Shown here piece after piece: positions 16,701 to 26,100 of a DNA stretch of 34,052 nucleotides. The stretch is from an uncultured Bacteroidia bacterium (GTDB lineage: Bacteria > Bacteroidota > Bacteroidia > Bacteroidales > UBA932): assembly GCA_902774145.1 (NCBI GenBank), contig CACYHC010000022.1, forward strand, positions 1 through 34,052, given 5' to 3'. Each line of letters starts with the position of its first letter. The stretch's first letter is position 1. A program made the translations under genes and the position numbers. The notes under the pieces are model-generated. The model was not told the origin of the DNA and searched no databases. It saw nothing but the letters and a program-made list of their open reading frames with translations.

Positions 16701-18225
16701 AAGCCGGGACACCCGTCTCAACAACGCGCTGCTGCGCATTGCCTATACCGGCGTGGGCTACCGCTTCGACGGCCCGATCCGGATCGACGACAACGGCATC
16801 GCCTGCGACCCGCAGATCCGGGTCAGCGACGCCGAGGGCGAAAAGGCCACGCTCAGCGGCGGCCTGAACTGGAAAAACTTCCGGAACGTGGTCCTGAACG
16901 CATCGCTGGACTTCAGGGATATGGAACTGCTGGATTCCCAGAACGGCGGCGAGAAAGCGCTCTACGGGCGGCTTTTTGCCAGCGGAAACGCCCGGGTGAC
17001 CGGTCCCGTGGACAATCTGGACATCGAGGCGGAAGCCCGTTCTTCGCGCACGGGCGTGGTGACGCTCGGTTCCGAAGGCCCGGCGCTCAAGGACAACAAC
17101 GGACTGCTGACCTTTGCCGTCCGGGAGGAGGAAGATGACGAATGGCTCGCCTTCTCCAAGCGGGCGGAAGAGACCAAGAACAACGGAAAAATGAACCTCA
17201 AGGCACACTTGCTGGTCAATCCGCTGGTCACCATCAATATGCCCATCGACACCGGTACCGGCAGCGGCATTTCCGCAAACGGCCGCGGCGACATCAACAT
17301 CTCGCTGCCCGCCGGCTCCGACGAGGCCAGCCTCTGGGGCGCCTACAACATTTCCTCCGGAAAATTCAACTATGAAATTCCGGGCCTGCTCAAGAAGGAG
17401 TTCGTCCTGCAGGACGGGAGCAGCGTCAACTTCGGCGGCAACCTGACGAATACGGACCTCGATGTCAAGGCCGTCTACAAGCTCAGCACCAGCCTCTCCG
17501 CGCTGATTGCCGACTCCACGTCCACGAACATCCGGCGGCACGTCAACTGCAACATCCATATCACCGGAAAACTCAACGCGCCCAAGGCGGGCTTCGCCAT
17601 CGATGTCCCCGACCTCGACCCCACCACCCGCTCCGAGGTGGAAGCCGCGCTCAATACCGAGGATAAAATCCAGAAACAGTTCGTTTCCCTGCTGCTTTTC
17701 GGCACCTTCATTCCAGGAGAAAATTCAGGCGTCATCAACGGTTCCAACATCCTTTACTCGAACCTGTCGGAGGTAATGATGAGCCAGGTGAACAACGTAC
17801 TTTCGAAACTGAACATTCCTGTGGACCTGGGCTTCGGCTACCAGCAGGGCACCACCGGGCACGATGTCTTCGACGTGGCCATCAGCACGCAGTTGTTCAA
17901 CAACCGCGTGGTGGTGAACGGGTCGATGGGCAACCGGAAATACAAGAGCAGTTCCAGCCCTACCGGCGATTTCGTCGGAGACCTGGACATCGAGGTGAAA
18001 ATCGACAAACCCGGCCGCTACCGCGTGAAACTCTTCTCCCACTCCGCCGATGAATACGCCTCCTACCTGGACCAGGCGCAGCGCAACGGCATCGGTTTCA
18101 CCTACCAACAGGAATTCAACAACCTGGGCAAGTTCGTCAAGAACCTGTTCACGCCCAAAAAGAAACGCAAACCCGACGAGTCCGCCGCGTCGCGGCAGGA
18201 GCCCGTTGTCATCAAAGTGGAATGA
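13744..18225 (+). CDS. tamB: TamB-like translocation and assembly module protein
   Basis: A 1,493-residue protein from the first available ATG. It has long repetitive beta-strand segments typical of the AsmA/TamB group and a C-terminal TamB (DUF490) domain, with INGSNILYSNLSEVM and VVVNGSMGNRKY. It should be anchored in the inner membrane, spanning the periplasm to help outer-membrane protein or lipid traffic. Oddly, the open frame continues upstream to 13645 and encodes KRRTRIFAIVTGSLILLLAA, the expected membrane anchor, but no ATG, GTG or TTG precedes it. True initiation may be at ATC 13678. It heads an overlapping operon (ATGA with the next gene). Confidence 0.88.
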   Translation: MLSLQLPVVQTGIAEYVTQKLDGKFDGAITFSKIKILPLSAIVLDDVVITDACPYQKGENCFPPVDTLFRARKVSANIYLSSLLRKGALRLGRVAIDGGMLHLAIEPDSLYPVNLTRIFRIAPAPPGTPPDTSDIFQIRRVRLDDFRYRMTIFGMEDLRATRKPFEMAWEDLDVSLDARVHALKFNGGRMGGVADHLRLNEKSGFHCEHLAGEALVGRGEARITHLIIREDDSDVDIPLLLFSYQNTAAWAQFIDEVRITGEVAPSRFALRTLRFFAPYFEKNGAVLQIKKASVDGPVRHLSVSDFQFRDTVSRVSGRIDARGDGLPEIDDIRMDVRLSDWHFNRSGINRFINFFVPGHPLDLRGVLPETWYVLSSHTHGHIDNFDEEISLRSGIGALQVHSTLKNLTNGKTAAIDAQIRSEGLELGVLTGTETLGPLTATARGGIVFEGDELRGTLDSCRVASIRLLGHTFHNIKASGDIVGKNFNASLRADDSACRLHANGSCRYDEKRKERLYSIAGVVDDADLHAFGVEIHDGLARAACSIDGTMTMTEGWSNRAALKLGDLRLTDSTGVHTLGDVTADYFGAGNECRVGLQSPFLEGSLTAEKKLTELAPALLAQTIRAELPLLFEGSAPSEEELVPFRSTLSLKTGSTRELLDFLYPSMYIERGTSLSATTDGKGRLAAELRSGRLIAGKIRAKDLVLSAENGDGKLSTTAGAGELELGPLLLEGSRISATADENIVDFNLAYEGVGGYEEGAEHNGSLSAEGELLRDSNGKLAFRMHPRQSRFVLGADPWTLGESELRIGDGHLALDHFSLDCNQQHIRIDGALAPDRQDTLKLFVQNFDLETVDRVTHGVYGLGGSLSADAAFISPISDERIRLSLGLLCEELSLNRVGAGSILVDGRWNEKAERLDFNIQNSLDHYQCMDGHGWFSPSKKSASADLDLDKFNIAVMGPFLRDLFSETGGTVSGHLRAEGPLSDIRISSRDTRLNNALLRIAYTGVGYRFDGPIRIDDNGIACDPQIRVSDAEGEKATLSGGLNWKNFRNVVLNASLDFRDMELLDSQNGGEKALYGRLFASGNARVTGPVDNLDIEAEARSSRTGVVTLGSEGPALKDNNGLLTFAVREEEDDEWLAFSKRAEETKNNGKMNLKAHLLVNPLVTINMPIDTGTGSGISANGRGDINISLPAGSDEASLWGAYNISSGKFNYEIPGLLKKEFVLQDGSSVNFGGNLTNTDLDVKAVYKLSTSLSALIADSTSTNIRRHVNCNIHITGKLNAPKAGFAIDVPDLDPTTRSEVEAALNTEDKIQKQFVSLLLFGTFIPGENSGVINGSNILYSNLSEVMMSQVNNVLSKLNIPVDLGFGYQQGTTGHDVFDVAISTQLFNNRVVVNGSMGNRKYKSSSSPTGDFVGDLDIEVKIDKPGRYRVKLFSHSADEYASYLDQAQRNGIGFTYQQEFNNLGKFVKNLFTPKKKRKPDESAASRQEPVVIKVE

Positions 18226-18932
18226 GCCAAGGAAAACTCTATCTGATTCCCGCCCCCCTCGGGGAAGGAGACCCCGCCGCCGTCATCCCGGGGCCGGTCC
18301 TGGAGACCGCCTGCCGGCTGGACTGCTTCGTGGTCGAAGAAGTGCGCACCGCCCGCCGTTACCTTTCCGCCGCCGGGCTGAAAGGCCGCATCGACGGGCT
18401 GGAATTCCATACCCTCAATGAGCATACTTCCCCCGCCGAGGTGCGCGCGCTGCTGCCGCTTTTCGAAAACGGCCGCGACGTGGGTTACCTCAGCGAAGCG
18501 GGCCTCCCCGCCGTGGCAGACCCGGGGGCGGCGCTGGTCGCCCTTTGCCACGAAGCGGGCATTGCTGTCATTCCCCTGCCGGGCCCTTCTTCCCTGCTGC
18601 TGGCGTTGATGGGCTCCGGGCTCAACGGCCAGTCCTTTGCCTTCCGCGGCTACCTGCCCATCAAGGAGGGGGAACGCGCCAGGGCTGTCCGCGAACTGGA
18701 AAAAACCTCGGCGGCGCTGTCGCAGACGCAGATTTTCATCGAGACCCCCTACCGCAATGACGCGCTCTTCGCGGAACTGCTCAAAGGGCTTTCCCCCGCA
18801 ACGCGCCTCTGTATCGCCGCGGACCTGACGCTGCCTGCGCAGACCCTGCTCACCCGCACGGTGGGCGAATGGCGGCGGAGCGGATTCGTGATTGGCAAGC
18901 GCCCCTGCGTCTTTTTACTGTTGGCCCAATGA
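18222..18932 (+). CDS. SAM-dependent methyltransferase, RsmI-like (tetrapyrrole methylase fold)
   Basis: A 236-residue class III methyltransferase. It contains YLIPAPLGEGDP at the N-terminus, YLSEAGLPAVADPGAALV and IPLPGPSSLLLALMGSGL, which match the COG0313 family. RsmI 2'-O-methylates C1402 of 16S rRNA. This protein is the short Bacteroidetes form and lacks the C-terminal extension, so its exact target is uncertain. ATG overlaps the tamB TGA and its own TGA overlaps the mtaB ATG. Confidence 0.85.
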   Translation: MSQGKLYLIPAPLGEGDPAAVIPGPVLETACRLDCFVVEEVRTARRYLSAAGLKGRIDGLEFHTLNEHTSPAEVRALLPLFENGRDVGYLSEAGLPAVADPGAALVALCHEAGIAVIPLPGPSSLLLALMGSGLNGQSFAFRGYLPIKEGERARAVRELEKTSAALSQTQIFIETPYRNDALFAELLKGLSPATRLCIAADLTLPAQTLLTRTVGEWRRSGFVIGKRPCVFLLLAQ

Positions 18933-20155
18933 AAGCGGCGCTGCTCACCCTCGGCTGCAAACTCAATTACGCCGAAACCGACACCTACGCCCGGGAGTTG
19001 CGCCTCGCCGGGGTGGACATCGTTCCCTGGAGCGCCGGCGCCGATATTTATCTGATCAACAGCTGTTCGGTCACCGCGGTCGCCGATGCCAAGACGCGCA
19101 ATCTCATCCGCAAGGTGCACCGCATCAACCCCGCGGCCAGAATCGCCGTTACAGGCTGTTCGGCAGCCCTTCGGCGGGAGGAACTGGAGGGCATCGAAGG
19201 CGTCTGGCGCGTGTTCGGCGCCGATGAAAAGGCCTCCGTCACGGCGGAACTGCTGGGGCTGCGCACCCAGGAGCACGGCGGGATTTTCCCCGCCTGGTCC
19301 AGCGGCGAGCGCACGCGTTCCTTCCTTAAAGTACAGGACGGATGCGACAATTTCTGCGCCTACTGCACCGTTCCCTACGCCCGAGGACGCAGCCGGAACG
19401 TGCCGGTTTCCACACTGGTGGCGCAGGCGGAGCAGATTGCCGCGCTCGGCGTAAAGGAAATCGTTCTGACCGGGGTGAATACCGGCGATTTCGGGCGCAC
19501 CACCGGCGAAAGTTTCCTCTCGCTGCTGCAGGCGCTGCAGGAGGTGGAAGGCATCGAGCGCTACCGCATTTCCTCGATCGAGCCGAACCTGCTTACCGAC
19601 GAAATCATTGCCTGGACCGCCTCCGGAACGAAGTTCCAGCCGCATTTCCACATTCCGCTGCAGGCGGGAAGCGACGCGCTGCTCTCGGCGATGGGCCGCC
19701 GCTATGACACCGCCCTGTTCGCCGGAAGGCTGGAGACGGTTCGGCGCGCCTTCGAAGGCCCCGGACGGCCGGAGGTTTTCTTCGGCATCGACGTGATGGC
19801 GGGCCTGCCGGGAGAGACGGACGCCCTGTTCGAAGCGGGGCTGTCGTTCATCCGCAGCGTGCGGCCGGCGTTCATCCACGTATTCCCCTACTCCCGGCGC
19901 CCGGGCACCCCGGCGGCGGAGATGAAAGGACAAGTGAGCGAGACCGTCAAGGCGGAGCGGGTGAAGGCGCTCGAGGCGCTCTGCGAAGAACTGCACGCGG
20001 CATTCGTGGAAAGGCATCGCGGACAGCAGGCGCAGGTGCTCTTCGAATCGAAGGAAAAGAATGGAAAAATGGGCGGATATACCGGCAATTATATAAGGGT
20101 AAGCCGGCCTTTCGACGCGGCGCTGGTGGGCCGCATTTCGGAGGTGACGCTATGA
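18929..20155 (+). CDS. mtaB: tRNA (t6A37) methylthiotransferase
   Basis: A 408-residue radical-SAM enzyme. The UPF0004 domain has three cluster cysteines (C10, C46, C77). The radical-SAM motif CDNFCAYC supplies C139, C143 and C146. A C-terminal TRAM-like segment ends the protein. It converts t6A37 to ms2t6A37 in tRNA, using two 4Fe-4S clusters. The ATG at 18929 is chosen over an earlier in-frame start because it gives the canonical LLTLGCKLNYAE opening and an ATGA overlap. Its substrate is produced by TsaD, encoded in the same neighbourhood. Confidence 0.94.
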   Translation: MKAALLTLGCKLNYAETDTYARELRLAGVDIVPWSAGADIYLINSCSVTAVADAKTRNLIRKVHRINPAARIAVTGCSAALRREELEGIEGVWRVFGADEKASVTAELLGLRTQEHGGIFPAWSSGERTRSFLKVQDGCDNFCAYCTVPYARGRSRNVPVSTLVAQAEQIAALGVKEIVLTGVNTGDFGRTTGESFLSLLQALQEVEGIERYRISSIEPNLLTDEIIAWTASGTKFQPHFHIPLQAGSDALLSAMGRRYDTALFAGRLETVRRAFEGPGRPEVFFGIDVMAGLPGETDALFEAGLSFIRSVRPAFIHVFPYSRRPGTPAAEMKGQVSETVKAERVKALEALCEELHAAFVERHRGQQAQVLFESKEKNGKMGGYTGNYIRVSRPFDAALVGRISEVTL

Positions 20156-20916
20156 AAGACTGCATCGAGATACTGGGCAGCGGGACTTCGCAGGGCGTGC
20201 CGGTCATCGGCTGCGACTGCGCCGTCTGCCGCTCGACGGACCCGCGGGACAAGCGCCTGCGCGCATCGGCGATCGTGCATTATGCGGGACTGGACCTGCT
20301 GGTGGACTGCGGACCGGATTTCCGCACGCAGGCCCTCCGCGCGGGCCTCAAACGGCTGGACGGCATCCTGCTGACGCACGCGCATATGGACCACATCGGC
20401 GGGCTGGACGATACCCGCGCGCTGCAGTGGACCCTGGGCTGGGAGCCGCATATCTGGTGCGAACAGCGGGTGCTGGATGCGCTGAAAAAGCATTTCCATT
20501 ATATGTTCGCGGAGAAGTTGTATCCCGGCGTTCCCACCTGGCACATCCATTTGATCGACGAGCGGCCGTTCAGCATCGGCGGGGCGGAGATTGTCCCCAT
20601 CCGCTGTATGCACGGGCAACTGCCCATCCTGGGCTTCCGCTTCGGGCGGCTGGCGTACCTGACGGATGTCAGCGGCATCGAAGACGCGGAAATGGAAAAA
20701 CTGCGGGGGCTGGATGCGATGACCGTCAACTGTGTGATGCACACGCCCCACCATTCGCATTTTTCCCTGCCCCAGGCCGTGGAATTCCTGGAGAAGACCG
20801 GTGTGAAGGAAGGCTATCTGACGCACCTTTCGCACTATCTGGGTACGCACGCGGAACTGGAGGCCCAATTGCCGCCGCATATCCACCCCGCCTATGACGG
20901 CTTGATCATTGAATGA
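20152..20916 (+). CDS. PhnP-like metallo-beta-lactamase-fold hydrolase
   Basis: A 254-residue MBL protein. The metal site THAHMDHIGG contributes H76, H78, D80 and H81, with a late His pair in HTPHHSHF. C21, C23 and C26 (CDCAVC) match the structural zinc site of PhnP, the cyclic phosphate phosphodiesterase. No phn genes are nearby, so the substrate is probably another cyclic phosphodiester or RNA-related molecule. ATG overlaps the mtaB stop (ATGA). Confidence 0.85.
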   Translation: MKDCIEILGSGTSQGVPVIGCDCAVCRSTDPRDKRLRASAIVHYAGLDLLVDCGPDFRTQALRAGLKRLDGILLTHAHMDHIGGLDDTRALQWTLGWEPHIWCEQRVLDALKKHFHYMFAEKLYPGVPTWHIHLIDERPFSIGGAEIVPIRCMHGQLPILGFRFGRLAYLTDVSGIEDAEMEKLRGLDAMTVNCVMHTPHHSHFSLPQAVEFLEKTGVKEGYLTHLSHYLGTHAELEAQLPPHIHPAYDGLIIE

Positions 20917-20923
20917 TTGTTTT

Positions 20924-22147
20924 ATGCACACGATTGCTGTTTATACGATTACTTCGGGCCTGCACGACGCCGCTGCGGTGAAAGGCCTCTCCGATGCCTT
21001 TCTGCAGGAGATTTTCCCCTCCGGAGGCTACGATTTGTGCGGCGCCGACTTCTCGGATTTCGGGCAGCGCCCGCTGAATCTCATCTATGTCCGCACCGGC
21101 GGCGCGGAGGGGATTTTCAAGACGCTGCTGCCCGGCCTGTTGGAAACGGGTTGCGAGAAGTTTTTCCTGCTGACCTCCGGGAAAAGCAACTCGCTGGCCG
21201 CATCGCTGGAAATCCTTTCCTACCTGCAGTTGCAGGGGCTTTCGGGAGAAGTCCTGCACGGGAGCGGGGCCGCCCTGCGGGCGCGTATCGGACGGCTGGC
21301 CCGGGTGGCGGAGGCCCGCCGCAAGTTGCGGGACAGCCGGATTGCCCTGATCGGGCAGCCCTCGGACTGGCTGATTGCCAGCACCGTGGACCGGGAGGCC
21401 GTTTCGCGGCGGCTGGGGGTCGGTTTCGCGGACATTCCCATCGACGCGTTGGTGGAAGCGGCGCAGCGGCAGCCCGTTGCATCGCCGGACACTCCGCTGC
21501 CGGAGAAGGTGCGGCCCTACTATCCCGGGGCCCTGCAGATTTACGGGGCGCTGAAGGAGATGGTCGGGGAATACGGCATCGGCGCGCTTACGCTCCGTTG
21601 TTTCGACCTGCTGACCCGCGTCCGCAATACCGGCTGCGTCGCGCTGGCCCGCCTGAATGCGGAGGGCGTTCCCGCTTCCTGCGAGGGCGACGTTCCCGCG
21701 CTCCTGAGTATGATGATGGCGCGCGCGCTCACCGGCTGTACCGGCTTCCAGGCCAATCCTTCCCGCATCGATACGAAAAGCGGCGAGCTGCTGTTCGCCC
21801 ACTGCACCATTGCCCTGGATATTCCCACGGATATCGCTTATGATACGCACTTCGAATCCGGCATCGGCGTCGGCCTGCACGGGGAGTTTCCCCTCGGGCC
21901 GGTCACTGTCTTCAAGGTCTCCGGCGATTTGACGCGCTGCTTCATCGCGGAGGGCGAAGTGCTCCGGAACAGTTACGAAGATAATCTCTGCCGCACCCAG
22001 GTCTGCGTGCGCCTCTCCCCCGCCGACGCCCGCTACTTCCTCACCCGCCCCATCGGCAACCACCACATCCTCCTCCCCGGCCGCCACAAAAATCTCCTGG
22101 AGGAGTTTATCCAATTTTTACAAAAAAGGCCTTGCAGGTATCTGTAA
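20924..22147 (+). CDS. L-fucose/L-arabinose isomerase-fold protein (COG2407-like), function unknown
   Basis: A 407-residue cytoplasmic protein. The general layout resembles sugar isomerases of the FucI/AraA fold: an N-terminal Rossmann-like part with IALIGQPSDWLIAS, and a C-terminal part with LRCFDLLTRV, NAEGVPASCEGDVPALLSMM and LFAHCTIALDI. The Cys-Glu-Gly-Asp segment (CEGD) and the later HC pair are plausible metal ligands. No sugar-utilisation genes are nearby, and it is attached to an RNA-modification/envelope operon, so a different substrate is possible. ATG 20924 is 7 nt after the MBL stop; an in-frame TTG at 20909 is less likely. Its last codons form the terminator of the opposing tRNA gene. 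Confidence 0.6.
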   Translation: MHTIAVYTITSGLHDAAAVKGLSDAFLQEIFPSGGYDLCGADFSDFGQRPLNLIYVRTGGAEGIFKTLLPGLLETGCEKFFLLTSGKSNSLAASLEILSYLQLQGLSGEVLHGSGAALRARIGRLARVAEARRKLRDSRIALIGQPSDWLIASTVDREAVSRRLGVGFADIPIDALVEAAQRQPVASPDTPLPEKVRPYYPGALQIYGALKEMVGEYGIGALTLRCFDLLTRVRNTGCVALARLNAEGVPASCEGDVPALLSMMMARALTGCTGFQANPSRIDTKSGELLFAHCTIALDIPTDIAYDTHFESGIGVGLHGEFPLGPVTVFKVSGDLTRCFIAEGEVLRNSYEDNLCRTQVCVRLSPADARYFLTRPIGNHHILLPGRHKNLLEEFIQFLQKRPCRYL

Positions 22148-22151
22148 GGCC
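22128..22151 (-). terminator. Terminator of tRNA-Arg, overlapping the end of the upstream gene
   Basis: On the minus strand GGCCTTACAG and CTGCAAGGCC pair (one mismatch) and are followed by six T. The same DNA contains the last six codons and the stop (22145-22147) of the COG2407-like gene. On the plus strand the stem is followed by A, so it should terminate mainly the tRNA transcript. Confidence 0.75.
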
Positions 22152-22159
22152 AAAAATCG

Positions 22160-22231
22160 TACCCCCGAGGCGAATCGAACGCCTATCGTCGGAACCGGAA
22201 TCCGAAATTCTATCCATTAAACTACAGGGGC
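22160..22231 (-). tRNA. tRNA-Arg (anticodon CCG)
   Basis: A 72-nt cloverleaf on the minus strand: acceptor GCCCCTG pairing with CGGGGGT (G1-T72 wobble), D arm GTTT/GAAT, anticodon stem TCGGA/TCCGA with loop TTCCGGT giving CCG, and T arm AGGCG-TTCGATT-CGCCT. The discriminator is A and CCA is not encoded. It reads the CGG codon. A TAAATTTG box at 22256-22249 is a likely promoter. Confidence 0.93.
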
Positions 22232-22248
22232 ATACCGGAAACGGCTTG

Positions 22249-22309
22249 CAAATTTACAAAAAAAATCACGAAGACCATCACAAGAAATGATGATTTTTTC
22301 GTACATTTG
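22249..22309. promoter_or_regulatory. Divergent promoters of tRNA-Arg and fabD
   Basis: TAAATTTG (minus, 22256-22249) faces the tRNA. TACATTTG (plus, 22302-22309) faces fabD and is 5 nt before its ATG at 22315, a nearly leaderless arrangement. Confidence 0.5.
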
Positions 22310-22314
22310 TGCAA

Positions 22315-23175
22315 ATGTACAAATCCTTTGTATTTCCCGGTCAGGGCTCACAGTTTTCAGGAATGGGTAAAGACCTGTACGAACGCTCCCAGCAGGCGGC
22401 GCGCCTGATGGAAAGTGCCGCCGGGATTCTTGGATTTGACATTCTCCCCATCATGTTCGAGGGAACGGAGGAAGCCCTCCGCAGCACCCGCGTAACGCAG
22501 CCCGCCATCTACATCCATTCCGTCGCCCAGGCCCTTTGCGGAGAGCTGGAACGGCCGGATATGGCAGCCGGCCATTCGCTCGGCGAATTTTCCGCCCTCG
22601 CCGCGGCAGGCGTGTTCTGCTTCGAAGAAGGCCTGCGTCTGGTGCAGGCGCGCGCGGAAGAGATGCAGAAGTGTTGCGAAAAGACCCCCGGCACGATGGC
22701 CGCCGTCATCGGCCTGGCGGCAGAGACCGTGGAACGGATTTGCGCGGAGACGGAAGGCGTCGTCGTACCCGCCAATTACAACTGTCCCGGTCAAATCGTC
22801 ATTTCCGGCGAGAAAGCGGCGGTCGAACGGGCCATTCCCGCGATGAAGGCCGCCGGCGCCCGCCGCGCCCTTCCGCTCAATGTCGGCGGGGCCTTCCACT
22901 CGCCGCTCATGGAAAGCGCCCGCGAAGCGCTCGCCGTGGCCATCGACGCGATCCCCTTTCACGCCCCCGCGTTTCCCGTGTACCAGAATGTCAGCGCGAA
23001 GGCGGAACGGGATCCGGAGCGCATCAAGGCGAACCTGCTGCTGCAACTTACCTCCCCTGTCCGCTGGACGGCCTGCGTCGAAGCGATGGCCGCCGACGGT
23101 GCCGTGGACTTTGTCGAAGTCGGTCCGGGCGAAGTCCTGGGCGGGCTCATCCGAAGAATCATCAATAAATCATAA
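22315..23175 (+). CDS. fabD: Malonyl-CoA:ACP transacylase
   Basis: A 286-residue enzyme of normal length. It has FVFPGQGSQ at the N-terminus, nucleophile S88 in GHSLGE, Q62 in TQPA, and catalytic H195 in GAFHSPLM. It loads malonate from malonyl-CoA onto acyl carrier protein for fatty-acid synthesis. An in-frame GTG at 22309 exists but its first base is within the -7 box, so ATG 22315 is preferred. The PFOR gene follows 18 nt later. Confidence 0.95.
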   Translation: MYKSFVFPGQGSQFSGMGKDLYERSQQAARLMESAAGILGFDILPIMFEGTEEALRSTRVTQPAIYIHSVAQALCGELERPDMAAGHSLGEFSALAAAGVFCFEEGLRLVQARAEEMQKCCEKTPGTMAAVIGLAAETVERICAETEGVVVPANYNCPGQIVISGEKAAVERAIPAMKAAGARRALPLNVGGAFHSPLMESAREALAVAIDAIPFHAPAFPVYQNVSAKAERDPERIKANLLLQLTSPVRWTACVEAMAADGAVDFVEVGPGEVLGGLIRRIINKS

Positions 23176-23193
23176 ACATAAATCATTAACACA

Positions 23194-26100
23194 ATGGCAA
23201 AAGAAAAGAAATTCATCACCTGTGACGGTAACCAGGCCGCCAGCAACATCGCCTATCTCTTCAGCGAGCACGCGGCTATCTACCCGATTACGCCTTCCTC
23301 GACGATGGCGGAGAATATCGACGAATGGGCCGCACAGGGCAAACTGAACCTTTGGGGTGAGAAGGTCAAAGTGACCGAAATGCAGAGTGAGGCCGGTGCC
23401 GCCGGCGCCGTCCACGGTTCCCTCCAGGCCGGTGCGCTGACCAGCACCTTCACCGCATCGCAGGGCCTCCTGCTGATGATTCCGAATATGTACAAGATTG
23501 CCGGCGAAATGTTGCCGTCCGTCTTCCACGTATCCGCACGCGCGCTGGCGTCCCACGCCCTCTCCATCTTCGGCGACCACCAGGACGTGATGGCCTGCCG
23601 CCAGACCGGTTTTGCAATGCTGGCCTCCGGCTCCGTTCAGGAAGCCCAGGACATGGCTGCCGTCGCGCACCTTTCGACCATCAAGTCCAGCATCCCCTTC
23701 CTGCATTTCTTCGACGGTTTCCGCACCTCGCACGAAATCCAGAAGATCGAGGCGCTGGACGAGGACCTGCTCCGCTCGATGGTGAGCGAGAAGGCTCTGG
23801 AGAATTTCCGTCAGCGTGCCCTCAGCCCCGAGGCGCCCGTTACCCGCGGTACCGCGCAGAACGGCGACGTGTACTTCCAGGCGGTCGAATCCCGCAACCA
23901 GGTCTATGAGGCCGTTCCCGACATCGTCGCGCGCTATATGGGCGAAATCAGCGAGGCTACCGGCCGCGTCTACCGCCCCTTCGATTATTACGGCGACAAG
24001 CACGCCGAGTGCGTGATCATCGCCATGGGTTCCGTCACCGAGACCATCAAGGAGACCATCGACTACCTCGCCGCCCGCGGCAGGAAGTACGGTGTCGTGG
24101 CCGTGCACCTCTATCGTCCCTTCTCCGCGAAGTACTTCAAGGCCGCCCTGCCCAAGAGCGTCAAGAAGATTGCGGTGCTGGACCGTACCAAGGAGCCCGG
24201 CGCACCCGGCGAGCCCCTCTACCTCGACGTCAAGACCCTCTTCCAGGGTGTGGAGAACGCTCCGCTCATCGTCGGCGGCCGCTACGGTCTGTCCTCCAAG
24301 GACACCACGCCGTCCCAGATTATCGCCGTGTACGACAACCTCGAGCTCAAGAAACCCAAGAATGACTTCACCATCGGCATCGTCGACGACGTCACCTTCA
24401 AGAGCCTGCCCGTCAAGAGCGAAATCTCCATCGTGAAGCCCGGCACCACCGAGTGCAAGTTCTACGGACTGGGTTCCGACGGTACCGTGGGTGCCAACAA
24501 GAACACCATCAAGATCATCGGTTCCCACACGGACCTCTACAGCCAGGCCTACTTCGACTATGACTCCAAGAAGTCCGGCGGATACACCTGCTCCCACCTC
24601 CGTTTCGGCGAGCAGCCCATCCACGCGCCGTACCTCGTGAGCACGCCCGACTTCGTGGCCTGCCACGTCCCCTCCTACCTGGAGAAATACGACGTCCTGA
24701 AGGGCATCAAGGAAGGCGGCAGCCTCCTACTTAACTCACTCTGGGATGAGAAAGAGACCCTCGAGCGCATCCCTGACCACGCCAAGGCGGTCATCGGTCG
24801 CAAGAAGATCAACCTTTATATTATCAACGCGACGAAGATTGCGGCGGAAATCGGCCTCGGCGGAAGGACCAACACCATCCTCCAGAGCGCCTTCTTCCGC
24901 ATCACCGGCATCATCCCCGCCGAGAAGGCCGTGGAGTATATGAAGGCCGCCGCCCTGAAGAGCTACGGCAAGAAGGGCGAGAACGTCGTGAACATGAACT
25001 ATGCGGCCATCGACCGCGGCGGCGAATACGTCAAAGTGGACGTCCCCGCCGAATGGGCGAAGCTCACCGCGAAGTTCACCAACCCCAACGCCGACCGGCT
25101 CGCGACCCCGTTCGTGAAGGAAATCGCGGACATCGTGAACGCCCAGTGCGGCGATTCCCTCCCCGTCAGCGCCTTTATGCCTTACCAGGACGGTACGATG
25201 CCTTGCGGCACCGCCGCTTATGAGAAGCGCGGCGTCGCCGTGAACGTCCCCGTCTGGGATGCGGAGAAGTGTATCCAGTGCAACACCTGCGCCTTCGTCT
25301 GCCCTCACGCCGCCATCCGTCCGTTCCTGCTGACCGCCGACGAGGCCGCCAAGGCCCCCGCGGGTGTCAAGTTGGCCGACGGCCGGGCCAACCTCAAGGA
25401 CTACAAGTTCGCGCTCTCCGTATCGGTGGCCGACTGTACCGGTTGCGGCAACTGCGTGGACGTCTGTCTCGCGAAGGAGAAGGCCCTCGTGATGAAGCCC
25501 TACATCGACAATACCGCCGAGCAGGCTTCCTTCGACTACCTGAACGCGAAGGTCGGCTACAAGACCCCGTTCGATCCCAAGTCCAACCTCAAGAACGCCC
25601 AGTTCGCCCAGCCGCTCTTCGAGTTCTCCGGCGCTTGCGCAGGTTGCGGCGAGACCCCGTACATCAAGAACATCACCCAGCTCTTCGGCGACCATATGAT
25701 GATTGCCAACGCGACGGGTTGCTCCTCCATCTACGGCGCCTCCTTCCCCGCTTCCCCGTACTGCACCAACGACAAGGGCCACGGCCCGGCCTGGCAGAAC
25801 TCCCTCTTCGAGGACTTCTGTGAGTTCGGTTTGGGTATGCACCTCGGCTCCGAGCGCATCCGCGAGACGGTTGCCGCGCTGATGAAGAAGGGTCTGGAGT
25901 GCAGCAAGTGCTCCGACGAGATGAAGGCCCTCTACCAGAAGTGGCTGGACAACAAGAACGACTATGCGGTGACCCGCGAGGTGGCCGACAAGCTCGTTCC
26001 GATGATGGAGAAGTGCGGTTGCGACACCAGCAAGTCGCTGCTCGCCCTCAAGCAGTACATCCCCAGCCGCAGCCAGTGGATCTTCGGCGGTGACGGTGCT

